From Gemmatimonadota bacterium (lineage in GTDB: Bacteria > Gemmatimonadota > Gemmatimonadetes > Gemmatimonadales > Gemmatimonadaceae): DNA of 19,686 nucleotides. The notes below the pieces were generated by a model. That model was not told where the DNA came from. It was given only the letters and a program-made list of their open reading frames with translations, and did not search any database. Below are positions 1 through 7,200 of this stretch, in pieces. The stretch covers positions 1 through 19,686 of the forward strand of contig JARIET010000016.1 of the NCBI GenBank assembly GCA_031127185.1, given 5' to 3'. The stretch's first letter is position 1. Every line of letters starts with the position of its first letter. The translations under genes were made by a program, and so were the position numbers.

Positions 1-477
1 CTGCATAACCGCATTGGTGCCAAGACCGTATTCGCGACGCACTACCACGAGCTCACGCAACTCTCCGACGAGTTGACGTCGGTGCGGAACTTCAACGTCG
101 CCGTTGAAGAGCATGCCGGCGGGATTCGGTTCCTGCATCGCCTCAAGCCCGGCGGCGCAGATCGTTCGTACGGCATCGAGGTCGGGCGCCTGGCTGGTCT
201 GCCTGCATCGGTGCTGAAGCGTGCTCGTGCCCTGCTGGCCATTCTGGAGAACGAGCAGTTGGCTGTTGCACTGGCGGGTGGGAGCGCCCGCAAAGCGCCC
301 TCGAACGACCAACTCGGCCTTTTCGGGGCGCAACAAGAACACCCGGTGGTGGAACGCCTGCGCACCCTTGACCCCAATCAGGTGACGCCGCTCGAGGCGC
401 TGGCACTGCTCGCGGAGTTGGCGGCTGACGCGAGGGCCGAAGATCCAGCTGTCACCCCGTCAACGACCGACCGGTAG
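1..477 (+). CDS. mutS: DNA mismatch repair protein MutS, C-terminal part (5' truncated by window)
   Basis: This is the last 158 codons of MutS, the ATPase that recognises mismatches and starts mismatch repair. The frame is open from base 1, so the gene begins outside the window. The fragment opens inside the ABC-type ATPase domain. It carries the FATHYHEL segment with the H-loop histidine, then the family-typical ADRSYGIEVGRLAGLP stretch with its conserved RSYGI core. A helical region follows (VLKRARALLAILE), and then a low-conservation tail of the kind that bears the dimerisation/MutL-clamp end. The Walker A and mismatch-binding domains lie upstream and cannot be judged. It ends with TAG 33 bases before the next gene on the same strand, so read-through into cbs is likely. 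Identification is secure; only its completeness is unknown. Confidence 0.96.
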   Translation: MHNRIGAKTVFATHYHELTQLSDELTSVRNFNVAVEEHAGGIRFLHRLKPGGADRSYGIEVGRLAGLPASVLKRARALLAILENEQLAVALAGGSARKAPSNDQLGLFGAQQEHPVVERLRTLDPNQVTPLEALALLAELAADARAEDPAVTPSTTDR

Positions 478-510
478 ATTTCGGCACCCTCACCTCAGCG
501 CGACTCCTCC

Positions 511-1911
511 ATGCCGACGCCCTCCGCAGACCGTCGCGTTTACGATTCGGTCCTTGATTCGATTGGATGGACGCCCCTGATCCGCCTTACACGCGTGACG
601 AGAGGAATCACCACGCCAGTGTGGGTGAAGGCAGAGACGCGTAATCCCGGTGGGTCGGTCAAGGACCGGATTGGCATGCCGATCATTGAAGCTGCTGAGC
701 GCGAAGGGCGACTGAAGCCTGGTGGAACGATTGTCGAAGGAACGAGCGGCAACACCGGTGTGGCGCTCGCGATTGCTGCGGCGCTGAAAGGGTATCGCTG
801 CATCTTCACGATGCCCGACAAGATGTCGCAGGAAAAGGTGCGCCTGCTCAAGGCGTATGGCGCGGAGGTCGTGATCACGCCGACGGCGGTGGCTCCCGAT
901 CATCCCGACAGCTACGTGATGACGGCGAAGCGGATTGCGAAGGAAACCCCAAACGCCGTGTTGGCCGACCAGTTCTACAACCAGGCCAATCCCGACGCGC
1001 ACTATGCGGTGACGGGTCCCGAGATTTGGGATCAGACCGAAGGTGAGGTCACCCATGTTGTCGCCGGCGCCGGCACGGGCGGCACGATCACAGGGGTGGG
1101 GCGATTTCTCAAGTCGAAAAATCCCAAAGTCCAGATGATTTGCGGCGACCCGGTCGGGTCGATCCTCGCCGAGTACTGGCGCAGTGGTGGGACGCACAAG
1201 GCAGAAGGTGTGCCCTACAAGGTTGAGGGGATCGGACAGGACAAGATTCCCGGTGCGCTCGACATGTCGGTCATCGACGAGTTCCAGACCGTTGGCGATC
1301 GCGATGCGTTTGCGATGGCGCGCCGCCTCACGCGCGAAGAAGGGCTCTTTGCCGGCGGTTCGTCGGGCTTGCTGGTGCACGTGGCGCTGACCGTCGCGCG
1401 GCGGATCAACGACCCGAAGGCCTGTGTGGTGACCTTCCTGTGCGACACGGGCGAGCGATACCTCTCGAAGCTCTACAGCGACGAGTGGATGCGCGAGAAT
1501 CAGATGATGGATCAGACGCGTACCACGCTCGGCCAGCTGCTCGACGGCAAGCACGGTGCGGCGCCGACCACTGTAGTCAGCGTTGCTCCGCAGGCCACGG
1601 TGCGACAGGCCCTGCGCCTGATGGCCCTCCACGACATTTCGCAGCTGCCGGTGATGGAGAACGGCAACTGCGTGGGGTCGGTGAGTGAAAGCACACTGAG
1701 CGCGGCCGCGCTGGATGACGTGAAGACCCTGGAGCGCGGTGTCAGCGACGTCATGGACTCCGCATTCCCGACGGTGGAAACCTCACAGTCCGCGGATGCC
1801 ATCGTGAAGGTGTTGTCGAAGGCCAATCCGGCCGTGTTGGTGCGCGAGAATGGCGTGGTGCGCGGCATCGTGACGCGTTCCGACATGCTCGCATTCCTGA
1901 TGGCGCGCTAG
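511..1911 (+). CDS. cbs: Cystathionine beta-synthase (PLP enzyme with C-terminal CBS pair)
   Basis: The product is 466 residues. It is predicted to condense serine with homocysteine to cystathionine in the cytosol, the first step of reverse transsulfuration. The N-terminal two thirds is a fold-type II PLP domain. The PLP lysine is K51 in NPGGSVKDR, the phosphate-binding loop is TSGNTG at 78-83, and there is a glycine-rich GTGGTITG. The segment DQFYNQANPDAHY and the GDPVGSILAE motif resemble cystathionine beta-synthases more than plain CysK. Residues about 335-466 form two CBS domains, each with an (I/V)xR/E-type end (GSVSEST, GIVTRSD). Length and layout match actinobacterial CBS (about 464 residues, from memory). 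The CBS pair usually binds adenosyl ligands and tunes activity. No clear Shine-Dalgarno precedes the ATG. A cysteine synthase with an accessory CBS pair is the main alternative. Confidence 0.9.
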   Translation: MPTPSADRRVYDSVLDSIGWTPLIRLTRVTRGITTPVWVKAETRNPGGSVKDRIGMPIIEAAEREGRLKPGGTIVEGTSGNTGVALAIAAALKGYRCIFTMPDKMSQEKVRLLKAYGAEVVITPTAVAPDHPDSYVMTAKRIAKETPNAVLADQFYNQANPDAHYAVTGPEIWDQTEGEVTHVVAGAGTGGTITGVGRFLKSKNPKVQMICGDPVGSILAEYWRSGGTHKAEGVPYKVEGIGQDKIPGALDMSVIDEFQTVGDRDAFAMARRLTREEGLFAGGSSGLLVHVALTVARRINDPKACVVTFLCDTGERYLSKLYSDEWMRENQMMDQTRTTLGQLLDGKHGAAPTTVVSVAPQATVRQALRLMALHDISQLPVMENGNCVGSVSESTLSAAALDDVKTLERGVSDVMDSAFPTVETSQSADAIVKVLSKANPAVLVRENGVVRGIVTRSDMLAFLMAR

Positions 1912-1912
1912 C

Positions 1913-2965
1913 ATGAGAATCGTGGTGTTGATGGGCGGAACATCGTCGGAGCGAGATGTGTCGCTGGCCTCGGGGCTGCGCATTGCCGCAGCGCTCCGGA
2001 CCAAGGGGCACGAGGTCACGACTGTCGACACCGTTCGTGGTGCACTTGCACCCGCAGAAGAAAAGGCACTGCTGGCCGGAAAAATCATGCGCACACTGCC
2101 TCCGGAGCGCGCGGCTCTCGCGCGACTGGGTGCAGACACGCTCCCGGTGGCCGTGCGGCAGATGGGCGGAGCTGGTGCTCCAGACGTTGTCTTCCTGGGG
2201 CTGCACGGCGGGCAGGGCGAGGATGGCACGATTCAGGCGCTACTCGACCTGACTGGCGTTCCGTATACGGGCAGCGGGCACCTCGCGAGCGCGCTGGCCA
2301 TGGACAAGGATCTTTCCAAGCGCCTTTTTCGCGCGGCTGGTGTGCTCACGCCGGATTGGGAGATGTTGACGGCGCCGGCGCGTGCCGAATGGCGAAGCGC
2401 GGAGTTTGCGACCGGTGTGATCTCCCGCCTGGGGCTGCCGCTGATTGTGAAGCCGTCGAAGGAAGGCTCGACGGTCGGCTTGACGCTCGTGAAGAGCGCG
2501 TCCGCGCTTGGCGATGCCATCGACGAAGCGTTTCGGCACGACACGGAAGTGATGCTTGAACAGTTCATTGCGGGACGGGAAATGACCGTCGGCGTGCTCG
2601 GCGACCGGGCCCTCCCGGTGGGCGAGATCATTCCCAGGCATGAACTGTATGACTACGAGTGCAAGTACACGGCCGGGATGGCGGAAGAGATCTTTCCAGC
2701 CCCAATCAGCGATGCGGAACGTTCGCGGGCGCAGGCAGCCGCGCTCACGGCTTTTCGGGCGCTCAAGCTGTCGGGCTGCGCGCGCATTGACTTCCGGATG
2801 ACCGAAGAGGGAGAATTCTATTGTCTTGAGGCGAACACGTTGCCGGGCATGACGGAATTGAGCCTGATTCCGCAGGCAGCCGCAGCCGATGGCATCAGCT
2901 TTCCCGATCTCTGCGAACGCATCGCGGAGCTTGCATATCGGGATCACCGCGCGACCAGGCCATAG
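1913..2965 (+). CDS. ddl: D-alanine--D-alanine ligase
   Basis: The protein is 350 residues and of the ATP-grasp superfamily. It joins two D-alanines with ATP to make the dipeptide for peptidoglycan precursors in the cytoplasm. The N-terminal GGTSSERDVSL motif supplies E13, equivalent to the E. coli DdlB Glu15. LHGGQGEDGTIQ (98-108) and PYTGSG (118-122) are typical of the family. K180 and the EGSTVG loop bind ATP. YDYECKYT (246-253) holds the tyrosine and lysine of the active site. Mg ligands are D293 (RIDFRM), E306 and N308 in LEANTLPGMT, the canonical Ddl signature. The start lies one base after the cbs stop, so the two are probably translated from one mRNA. Nothing vital is missing. A second, non-Ddl ATP-grasp ligase sits at 6178-7200. 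Confidence 0.95.
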   Translation: MRIVVLMGGTSSERDVSLASGLRIAAALRTKGHEVTTVDTVRGALAPAEEKALLAGKIMRTLPPERAALARLGADTLPVAVRQMGGAGAPDVVFLGLHGGQGEDGTIQALLDLTGVPYTGSGHLASALAMDKDLSKRLFRAAGVLTPDWEMLTAPARAEWRSAEFATGVISRLGLPLIVKPSKEGSTVGLTLVKSASALGDAIDEAFRHDTEVMLEQFIAGREMTVGVLGDRALPVGEIIPRHELYDYECKYTAGMAEEIFPAPISDAERSRAQAAALTAFRALKLSGCARIDFRMTEEGEFYCLEANTLPGMTELSLIPQAAAADGISFPDLCERIAELAYRDHRATRP

Positions 2966-3007
2966 ATGCAGAACGTATTCACGACGTCGATCACGGAGCG
3001 CGCATGA
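2966..3007 (+). other. Possible 13-codon coupling micro-ORF between ddl and the QueE-like gene
   Basis: An ATG directly abuts the ddl TAG and opens a frame reading MQNVFTTSITERA. It closes with a TGA that overlaps the ATG of the next gene (ATGA at 3004-3007). No other in-frame start for the QueE-like gene exists in this gap. The arrangement could hand ribosomes from ddl to the next gene, or be chance. The peptide has no recognisable similarity. Confidence 0.25.
2995..2998 (+). promoter_or_regulatory. Ribosome binding site of the QueE-like gene
   Basis: GGAG lies five bases before the ATG at 3004. It fixes that start, since the frame upstream contains no ATG, GTG or TTG back to the ddl stop region. 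Confidence 0.6.
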
Positions 3008-3669
3008 CCGGCACGATTCCCGTCTCCGCAGCAGCACTTGCCGGAGTTCCCGCCGGAGTGCAGGCGCAGGGCCTGTGGACGGGCCGACGCCAGCTCTTTG
3101 TGCGATTTGCGGGTGAGGCGGAAACCGCCACGATGTACACGTCGACGGCGCTGATCCGGGAGATTGACCGCCAGCTGGGGCGATCGAAGTTTCACTCGAT
3201 TGCGATCGGCGGACGTGATCCGCTCGCCAACGTGCCATTCCTGCTTTCCGCGCTCGGGGCCTCACCACCATCTGTGCCGGTCATGCTGGACACGGACGGG
3301 CAGCGTCCCGGCGCCCTTGGGGAGTTGGTGTCGCACCTCGCACTGGTGCAGGTCACTGTGGAGTTCTCGGGTCCCGATGCCGCGCTGACGCACGCACTCG
3401 AGACGGTGACCGTCGCCCGCAACGCGGGTCGCCGGCACGCGCTGGTGCTCACTGCGCGCGAGGACACCACCGACGCGCAGCTGCTGCGAGTGGTGGAGCA
3501 GGCGCACGCCGCCAGCAGTGACATCAGCGTGGTGATTCATCCATCGTCGCAGCCGGGCGATACTCCCTCGCTCGACCGCCGCTGGTCAACGTTGCTGGAG
3601 AAGGCGCTGGCGTCGCATGAGGACTGCCGATTGGTGATGCGCATTCCGCCGCCCACCGGGCTTCGGTGA
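3004..3669 (+). CDS. QueE-like radical-SAM relative without Fe-S cysteines (probable pseudoenzyme)
   Basis: The product is 221 residues. The first part reads like 7-carboxy-7-deazaguanine synthase (QueE). GVQAQGLWTG stands where QueE has SxQGEGxxxG, QLFVRFAG matches its FVRxxG, and IAIGGRDPL stands where it has TGGEPL. QueE has C-x3-C-x2-C right after FVRxxG to hold the 4Fe-4S cluster. Here the aligned positions are E38, A42 and Y45. The only cysteine is C208 near the C terminus. The protein therefore cannot bind a standard radical-SAM cluster. VMLDTDGQRP, about residues 94-102, matches the QueE strand that ends in ETxGxxP. The neighbour two genes on is queF, which acts two steps later in the queuosine pathway, so a structural or regulatory role there is plausible. 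The stop overlaps the next start (GTGA). The homology was recognised by eye. Confidence 0.7.
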   Translation: MTGTIPVSAAALAGVPAGVQAQGLWTGRRQLFVRFAGEAETATMYTSTALIREIDRQLGRSKFHSIAIGGRDPLANVPFLLSALGASPPSVPVMLDTDGQRPGALGELVSHLALVQVTVEFSGPDAALTHALETVTVARNAGRRHALVLTAREDTTDAQLLRVVEQAHAASSDISVVIHPSSQPGDTPSLDRRWSTLLEKALASHEDCRLVMRIPPPTGLR

Positions 3670-4589
3670 CCAACAGGATGAGCGACACGCAGCGCGTCGC
3701 CGAGCCGGCACAACCGAGCGCGCGGTTCACGCGGGCGCTCGTCGCGGTGAGCGCCGCGTTGGCGTTCCTGCAGTTCACGATTCTTGCGCCGGGCGACGTC
3801 GTTTCGGGACTTGGATTTTCGACGCGCGACCTCGGCACGCGCTGGTGGGCGATTGCGACCTTTACCTTCGTCAACACGAGCATCTGGCCGTTGCTCGTGA
3901 ACGTCGGTGTGCTCGCGACATTCGGTGCCGAATTGGAACGCCGCTGGGGGACCGCGGAGTTCCTGCGGTACTACGTGGTGTGCGCATTGGGGGCGTGGGT
4001 CGCGCATGCCGCTGCGGTGTCCGCTCCTGTAACGCTGAGCGGGGCAGCGGCGCCGGCGATGGGATCATTGCTGGCATTTGCTGCAATGGTCGGTCACGGA
4101 GGGCTCTTCAGGATTGGCTCGCTTACGCTCTCGGCTGGCTGGCTGGCGGTCGGCGGGTCTGCGCTTGTTCTGGCCACCGGCGTGGCGGCGGCAGGGATGG
4201 CTGCTGCGACCGCGTACCTTGCCCATATTGGCGGGATTGTGGCCGGCTGGGCGTACCTGAAGGCGGCGAGTTCGATCAGCTTCGGCCGGCTGCGGGATTC
4301 CGTGTCTCCAGTGTCGGACGAAGAGGAAGACGAAGGTCCTCCGCGCGTCGTGCCCCGGACACATCCCCGCGTGCAACGGCATGAGGACGATATTGTCGCC
4401 CGCAGCAACGCTGCTGTGGCCCGGGAAGCAGAAGCGCGACGGGCCCCGACTCATGCGTTCGATCAGGCGCGCGACCCCGCGATGCTCGACCGCGTGCTCG
4501 ACAAGATCTCCCAGCAGGGGATCGAGAGTCTTACGGCCGAGGAGCGCAAGCTGCTCGACGACCTCTCTCGCCGCCTGCGCGACCAGTAA
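3666..4589 (+). CDS. Rhomboid-like intramembrane protein, catalytic serine lost (probable pseudoprotease)
   Basis: The 307-residue product has about six hydrophobic membrane segments between residues 22 and 200. A charged cytoplasmic tail follows. Rhomboid traits include FGAELERRWGTAEFLRYY (87-103), matching the family's FGxxLErrwG...FLxxY, and AYLAHIGGIVAGW with the second catalytic residue, H187. The GxSG motif of active rhomboids is replaced by GAAAPAMG at 126-133, so the serine position is A128. The H-x4-H-x3-N motif reads N70, P75, N79. Proteolysis is therefore unlikely. The C-terminal segment LDRVLDKISQQGIESLTAEE resembles the short helical tail found on other bacterial rhomboid-like proteins. 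Start: GTG at 3666 overlaps the preceding TGA; ATG at 3678 is the alternative. Iron-free, iRhom/derlin-like binding roles are possible but unproven. Confidence 0.8.
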   Translation: MTNRMSDTQRVAEPAQPSARFTRALVAVSAALAFLQFTILAPGDVVSGLGFSTRDLGTRWWAIATFTFVNTSIWPLLVNVGVLATFGAELERRWGTAEFLRYYVVCALGAWVAHAAAVSAPVTLSGAAAPAMGSLLAFAAMVGHGGLFRIGSLTLSAGWLAVGGSALVLATGVAAAGMAAATAYLAHIGGIVAGWAYLKAASSISFGRLRDSVSPVSDEEEDEGPPRVVPRTHPRVQRHEDDIVARSNAAVAREAEARRAPTHAFDQARDPAMLDRVLDKISQQGIESLTAEERKLLDDLSRRLRDQ

Positions 4590-4592
4590 TCC

Positions 4593-4994
4593 GTGATGCC
4601 AAAGCCATCGCTACTCGAAGCTTTTCCGAACCCGTATCCGCGCCGCGACTACGAGATCGTGATGACCTGTCCGGAGTTCACATCACTCTGTCCGGTTGGG
4701 GGGATCGAGTCCGACGCAGAGGAACTGAAGGCACTCGAAGGTGGTGCACCTGATTTCGGGACGATCACGATCACGTATTCGCCGAACCGAAAGTGCATAG
4801 AGCTGAAGAGCCTGAAGCTCTATCTCTGGTCATTCCGGAATGACGGCATCTTCTACGAACGCGCCGTGAACACGATTCTTGACGACCTGGTCCGGGTTGT
4901 GCGACCTCGCAGGATGACCGTTACCGGCGACTTCAACACGCGCGGCGGAATCAAGTCGATCATCACGGCACGAGTGGGGCGAACGGCGAGGTAG
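4593..4994 (+). CDS. queF: NADPH-dependent 7-cyano-7-deazaguanine reductase QueF
   Basis: The 133-residue single-domain (YkvM-type) QueF reduces the nitrile of preQ0 to the amine of preQ1 in queuosine tRNA modification. [11 protein letters not shown] contains the catalytic C33, which forms the thioimide adduct. PDFGTITI contains the proton-donor aspartate, D54. [16 protein letters not shown] is the diagnostic QueF motif, including the substrate-binding glutamate. NTRGGI near the C terminus also fits. Between C33 and D54 there are about 14 extra residues compared with the usual CPVTGQPDF spacing. The gene starts at GTG 4593 or ATG 4596, three to six bases after the rhomboid-like gene, so it is the last gene of the run. 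It converges on pheA with a 23-base gap. Confidence 0.95.
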   Translation: MMPKPSLLEAFPNPYPRRDYEIVMTCPEFTSLCPVGGIESDAEELKALEGGAPDFGTITITYSPNRKCIELKSLKLYLWSFRNDGIFYERAVNTILDDLVRVVRPRRMTVTGDFNTRGGIKSIITARVGRTAR

Positions 4995-4995
4995 G

Positions 4996-5011
4996 CGGCA
5001 GCGACTTGCCG
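4996..5011. other. Small stem-loop in the convergent queF/pheA gap
   Basis: CGGCA and TGCCG flank a six-base loop between the two converging stop codons. There is no T-run on either side, so it is not a convincing intrinsic terminator, though it may mark transcript ends. Confidence 0.25.
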
Positions 5012-5017
5012 ACGCAA

Positions 5018-5902
5018 TCAGCGAACGGTGTCGATCGCGCCGGAGCGCCAGCCGATGGATCCGCGCCGGCCCGCGTTCCACCGCGGATAGGTCCCAAGCC
5101 AGCGTACGTCGCGGCCCGTAGCGGCAATCTCGGTGATCAGCGCCTCGATGCCCGTGTCACCGGATTCGTGGTCAAACTCGACGAAGAATCGGTAGCTCCA
5201 CGGTTCTCCCGTGGGCCGACCTTCGAGCCGACGCAGATTGACGCCGTGGCTCGCGAGGGGTTCGAGGGCATGGAGCAGTGCCCCTGGAACGTCGCCGACC
5301 GTGATCAGGAGGGTCGTGCGCACCGGGGTGCCGTCCGGAAGGGACTGGCGTGTGCGTGAGATACCAACGAAGCGTGTTTGCGCGTCGGGTCGGTCCTGAA
5401 TGTCTGCGGCAACAACGGTCAGCTGGTGCGACAGGAGGGCCACGCGGCTGGAAACGACCGCGAACTGCGGATCCGCGAGGTTCTCGACGTCCACGACGGA
5501 AGCATCGGTATCGAGGACCGTATGTACGGTGATTTTGCTATTGGTGCGGAAGAACTTGGAGCACTGGGACAGCGCCACGGGGTGACAGAACACGTCGCCA
5601 ACGGCGCTCAGCGGTGAGTCGAGCGCACCCAGCAGGCAGAGGTGCGACTGCACCACGGTTTCGGCCACGGCCACAATCTCCGGGGTGGCGTCTATGGCGT
5701 CGTGACTCGATTGGACGGACCCGAGGATGGTGTGTTCAATAGGGAGGGCGCCCCGATCGACCGCGCCCGAGGCGACCGCCGACGTGACATCGGCAAAGTC
5801 GCGGAATGGCACGAGTTCGACGTCGCCGCCCCACAATTGGTGGGCGGCTTCCTCGCCAAAGGCGCTCAATTCCTGCTGATAGGCAATCCGGAGCCGTTCC
5901 AC
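5018..5902 (-). CDS. pheA: Prephenate dehydratase with C-terminal ACT domain
   Basis: The 294-residue protein converts prephenate to phenylpyruvate, the branch step to phenylalanine, in the cytoplasm. Residues 1-182 form the dehydratase domain. IAYQQELSAFGEEAA corresponds to the usual GxxGxxSxxAA start, GALPIEHTILGSV to PIENSxxGSV, and the catalytic TRF triplet is at 176-178. Residues about 196-270 form the ACT domain that senses phenylalanine. Its two effector motifs are GALL (207-210, usual GALV) and EGRP (227-230, usual ESRP). There is no chorismate mutase domain. The GTG at 5902 is the first usable start, because an in-frame stop lies about nine codons upstream and no ATG or TTG intervenes. 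There is no good Shine-Dalgarno. The gene lies back to back with tRNA-Phe, 90 bases away, and converges on queF. Confidence 0.93.
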   Translation of the reverse strand: MERLRIAYQQELSAFGEEAAHQLWGGDVELVPFRDFADVTSAVASGAVDRGALPIEHTILGSVQSSHDAIDATPEIVAVAETVVQSHLCLLGALDSPLSAVGDVFCHPVALSQCSKFFRTNSKITVHTVLDTDASVVDVENLADPQFAVVSSRVALLSHQLTVVAADIQDRPDAQTRFVGISRTRQSLPDGTPVRTTLLITVGDVPGALLHALEPLASHGVNLRRLEGRPTGEPWSYRFFVEFDHESGDTGIEALITEIAATGRDVRWLGTYPRWNAGRRGSIGWRSGAIDTVR

Positions 5903-5951
5903 TGTGTAAAGGAAGAATACGGCCCCCTATATGTCACATAAAGGGATGGGG

Positions 5952-5980
5952 TTGGCCTAAGATGCGGGCGGAGGTAAATT
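5952..5980 (+). promoter_or_regulatory. Predicted sigma-70-type promoter of tRNA-Phe
   Basis: TTGGCC (5952-5957) and TAAATT (5975-5980) are separated by 17 bases. The -10 element ends 12 bases before the mature tRNA 5' end, a normal distance for a tRNA gene. The boxes match the consensus only in part. Confidence 0.5.
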
Positions 5981-5992
5981 CTTCAGGCTTAT

Positions 5993-6065
<73 letters not shown>

Positions 6066-6105
6066 CTCGTTGGACCACGATCACGCTCAGTTCTGCTGTT
6101 CCGTG

Positions 6106-6132
6106 AAGCCACCTTGGTTGGGTGGTTTTTTT
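6106..6132 (+). terminator. Intrinsic terminator of tRNA-Phe
   Basis: CCACC (6109-6113) pairs with GGTGG (6121-6125) across the loop TTGGTTG. Three A/G-to-T pairs extend the stem, and a run of seven T follows (6126-6132). Read from the other strand there is no T-run after the stem, so it stops rightward transcription only. Confidence 0.88.
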
Positions 6133-6177
6133 CTTTAGTGCCAATATTCAGGTAACACACGTTCTGGCAATAACTTA

Positions 6178-7200
6178 TCAACCCTCAGGTTGACGACTCT
6201 GCCGGAGCCCGAGATTCAGAATCCTCTGGAGCAACTCTTCGTACGACACCCCTGCAGCCAACGCCGCTGAGGCGAACTCTTCCTTCTCTGCGATCTCCGG
6301 GTTGGGATTCGCCTCGAGAAAAAAGAACCGCCCCTCGGCGTCAAGCCGAAAATCGAGTCGCGCGTAACCGGTGAGCTCCAGGATTTTGTAGATGCGCCGC
6401 GCCACGTGAGAGAGCTTGCTTGTCAGCTCAGGCGGCAGGTCTGCTTTGCCGGTATCGATTCCGTGGCGCTGCTGGTATTCGACATCATGCTTCACCCGCG
6501 CCGTCGCAATGAGTGGCTCGCCCTCCGGGCGCTTCTTGGCCACGAGCTCCCAGGTTGGGTAAACAACGAGCCGATCATTGCCGAGCACCGACACATACAA
6601 CTCGCGTCCCTCGATGAACTGCTCGGCAATGGCATCGGTGCCCACGCGTTCGTGAACGAAGGCCACTCGCTCAGCGAGCTTTTCGTCGGAATCCACGACG
6701 GACGCACGGGCGATCCCCACCGAAGCGTGCTCAATCAGTGACTTGACGATCAATGGAAACTTGAGGCGCGCGGGCCGGCGCACCTTGTGGCCGATCGGAA
6801 ACACAGCGAAGTCGGGCACGCGAATGCGATGGTATGCCACGAGTTTCTTGGAGAGTGCCTTGCCGCGCGAGATGATCATTCCGCGCGGATTGCACCCGGT
6901 ATATGGCATGTGTAGCAGTTCCAGGTAGCTCACGACATTCTGGTCGAAGAGCACCTCACCGTGGAACTCTTCAAGCAGGTTGAAGACGATGTGCGGCTTG
7001 TGCGCTTCCACCGCGTCACGGATGGGGAAGAGCTCATACTGCACCCCCAACGGGACCACTTCGTGGCCAATGCGCCGCAGTGTGCTCACGACATCGTATT
7101 CAGTCTTCGAGTCGAAGGCCTCCTGCGCCGACAACTGATCACGCGTTTCGTCGGGCACAAAATGCGGGTGCATCAGCGCGAGGACGCGGAGTTTCTTCAT
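6178..7200 (-). CDS. Ddl-like ATP-grasp ligase of unknown substrate
   Basis: This is a 340-residue ATP-grasp enzyme expected to form an amide bond from a carboxylate, an amine and ATP. The N-terminal third looks Ddl-like (IVFNLLEEFHG at 71-81, MPYTGCNP at 98-105). The ATP-binding lysine is K153 in FPLIVKS, followed by EHASVGI. Mg ligands are D283 (ARLDFRLD), E296 and N298, in LEANPNPEI. Genuine Ddl enzymes have ExNTLPGMT there, and the Ddl YxxKY segment is absent, so the substrate is unlikely to be D-Ala plus D-Ala. The true ddl is at 1913-2965. The ATG at 7200 overlaps the peptidase stop (ATGA). An in-frame start further upstream would lie inside the peptidase gene and is rejected. The partner peptidase suggests a peptide-like product. 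The family is firm; the substrate is unknown. Confidence 0.85.
   Translation of the reverse strand: MKKLRVLALMHPHFVPDETRDQLSAQEAFDSKTEYDVVSTLRRIGHEVVPLGVQYELFPIRDAVEAHKPHIVFNLLEEFHGEVLFDQNVVSYLELLHMPYTGCNPRGMIISRGKALSKKLVAYHRIRVPDFAVFPIGHKVRRPARLKFPLIVKSLIEHASVGIARASVVDSDEKLAERVAFVHERVGTDAIAEQFIEGRELYVSVLGNDRLVVYPTWELVAKKRPEGEPLIATARVKHDVEYQQRHGIDTGKADLPPELTSKLSHVARRIYKILELTGYARLDFRLDAEGRFFFLEANPNPEIAEKEEFASAALAAGVSYEELLQRILNLGLRQSRQPEG

Noticed and set aside
490..1632. A long antisense open frame opposite cbs
   Set aside because: It is Arg/His-rich shadow coding of a high-G+C gene. The sense strand encodes an intact, motif-complete enzyme.
4995..5017. A bidirectional terminator between queF and pheA
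   Set aside because: Only a five-base stem is present and no T-run follows on either strand, so it is listed as a weak stem-loop only.
5903..5992. A T-box or attenuator leader for pheA
   Set aside because: The gap is too short. It has no T-box sequence, no Phe-rich leader peptide and no terminator hairpin on the minus strand.
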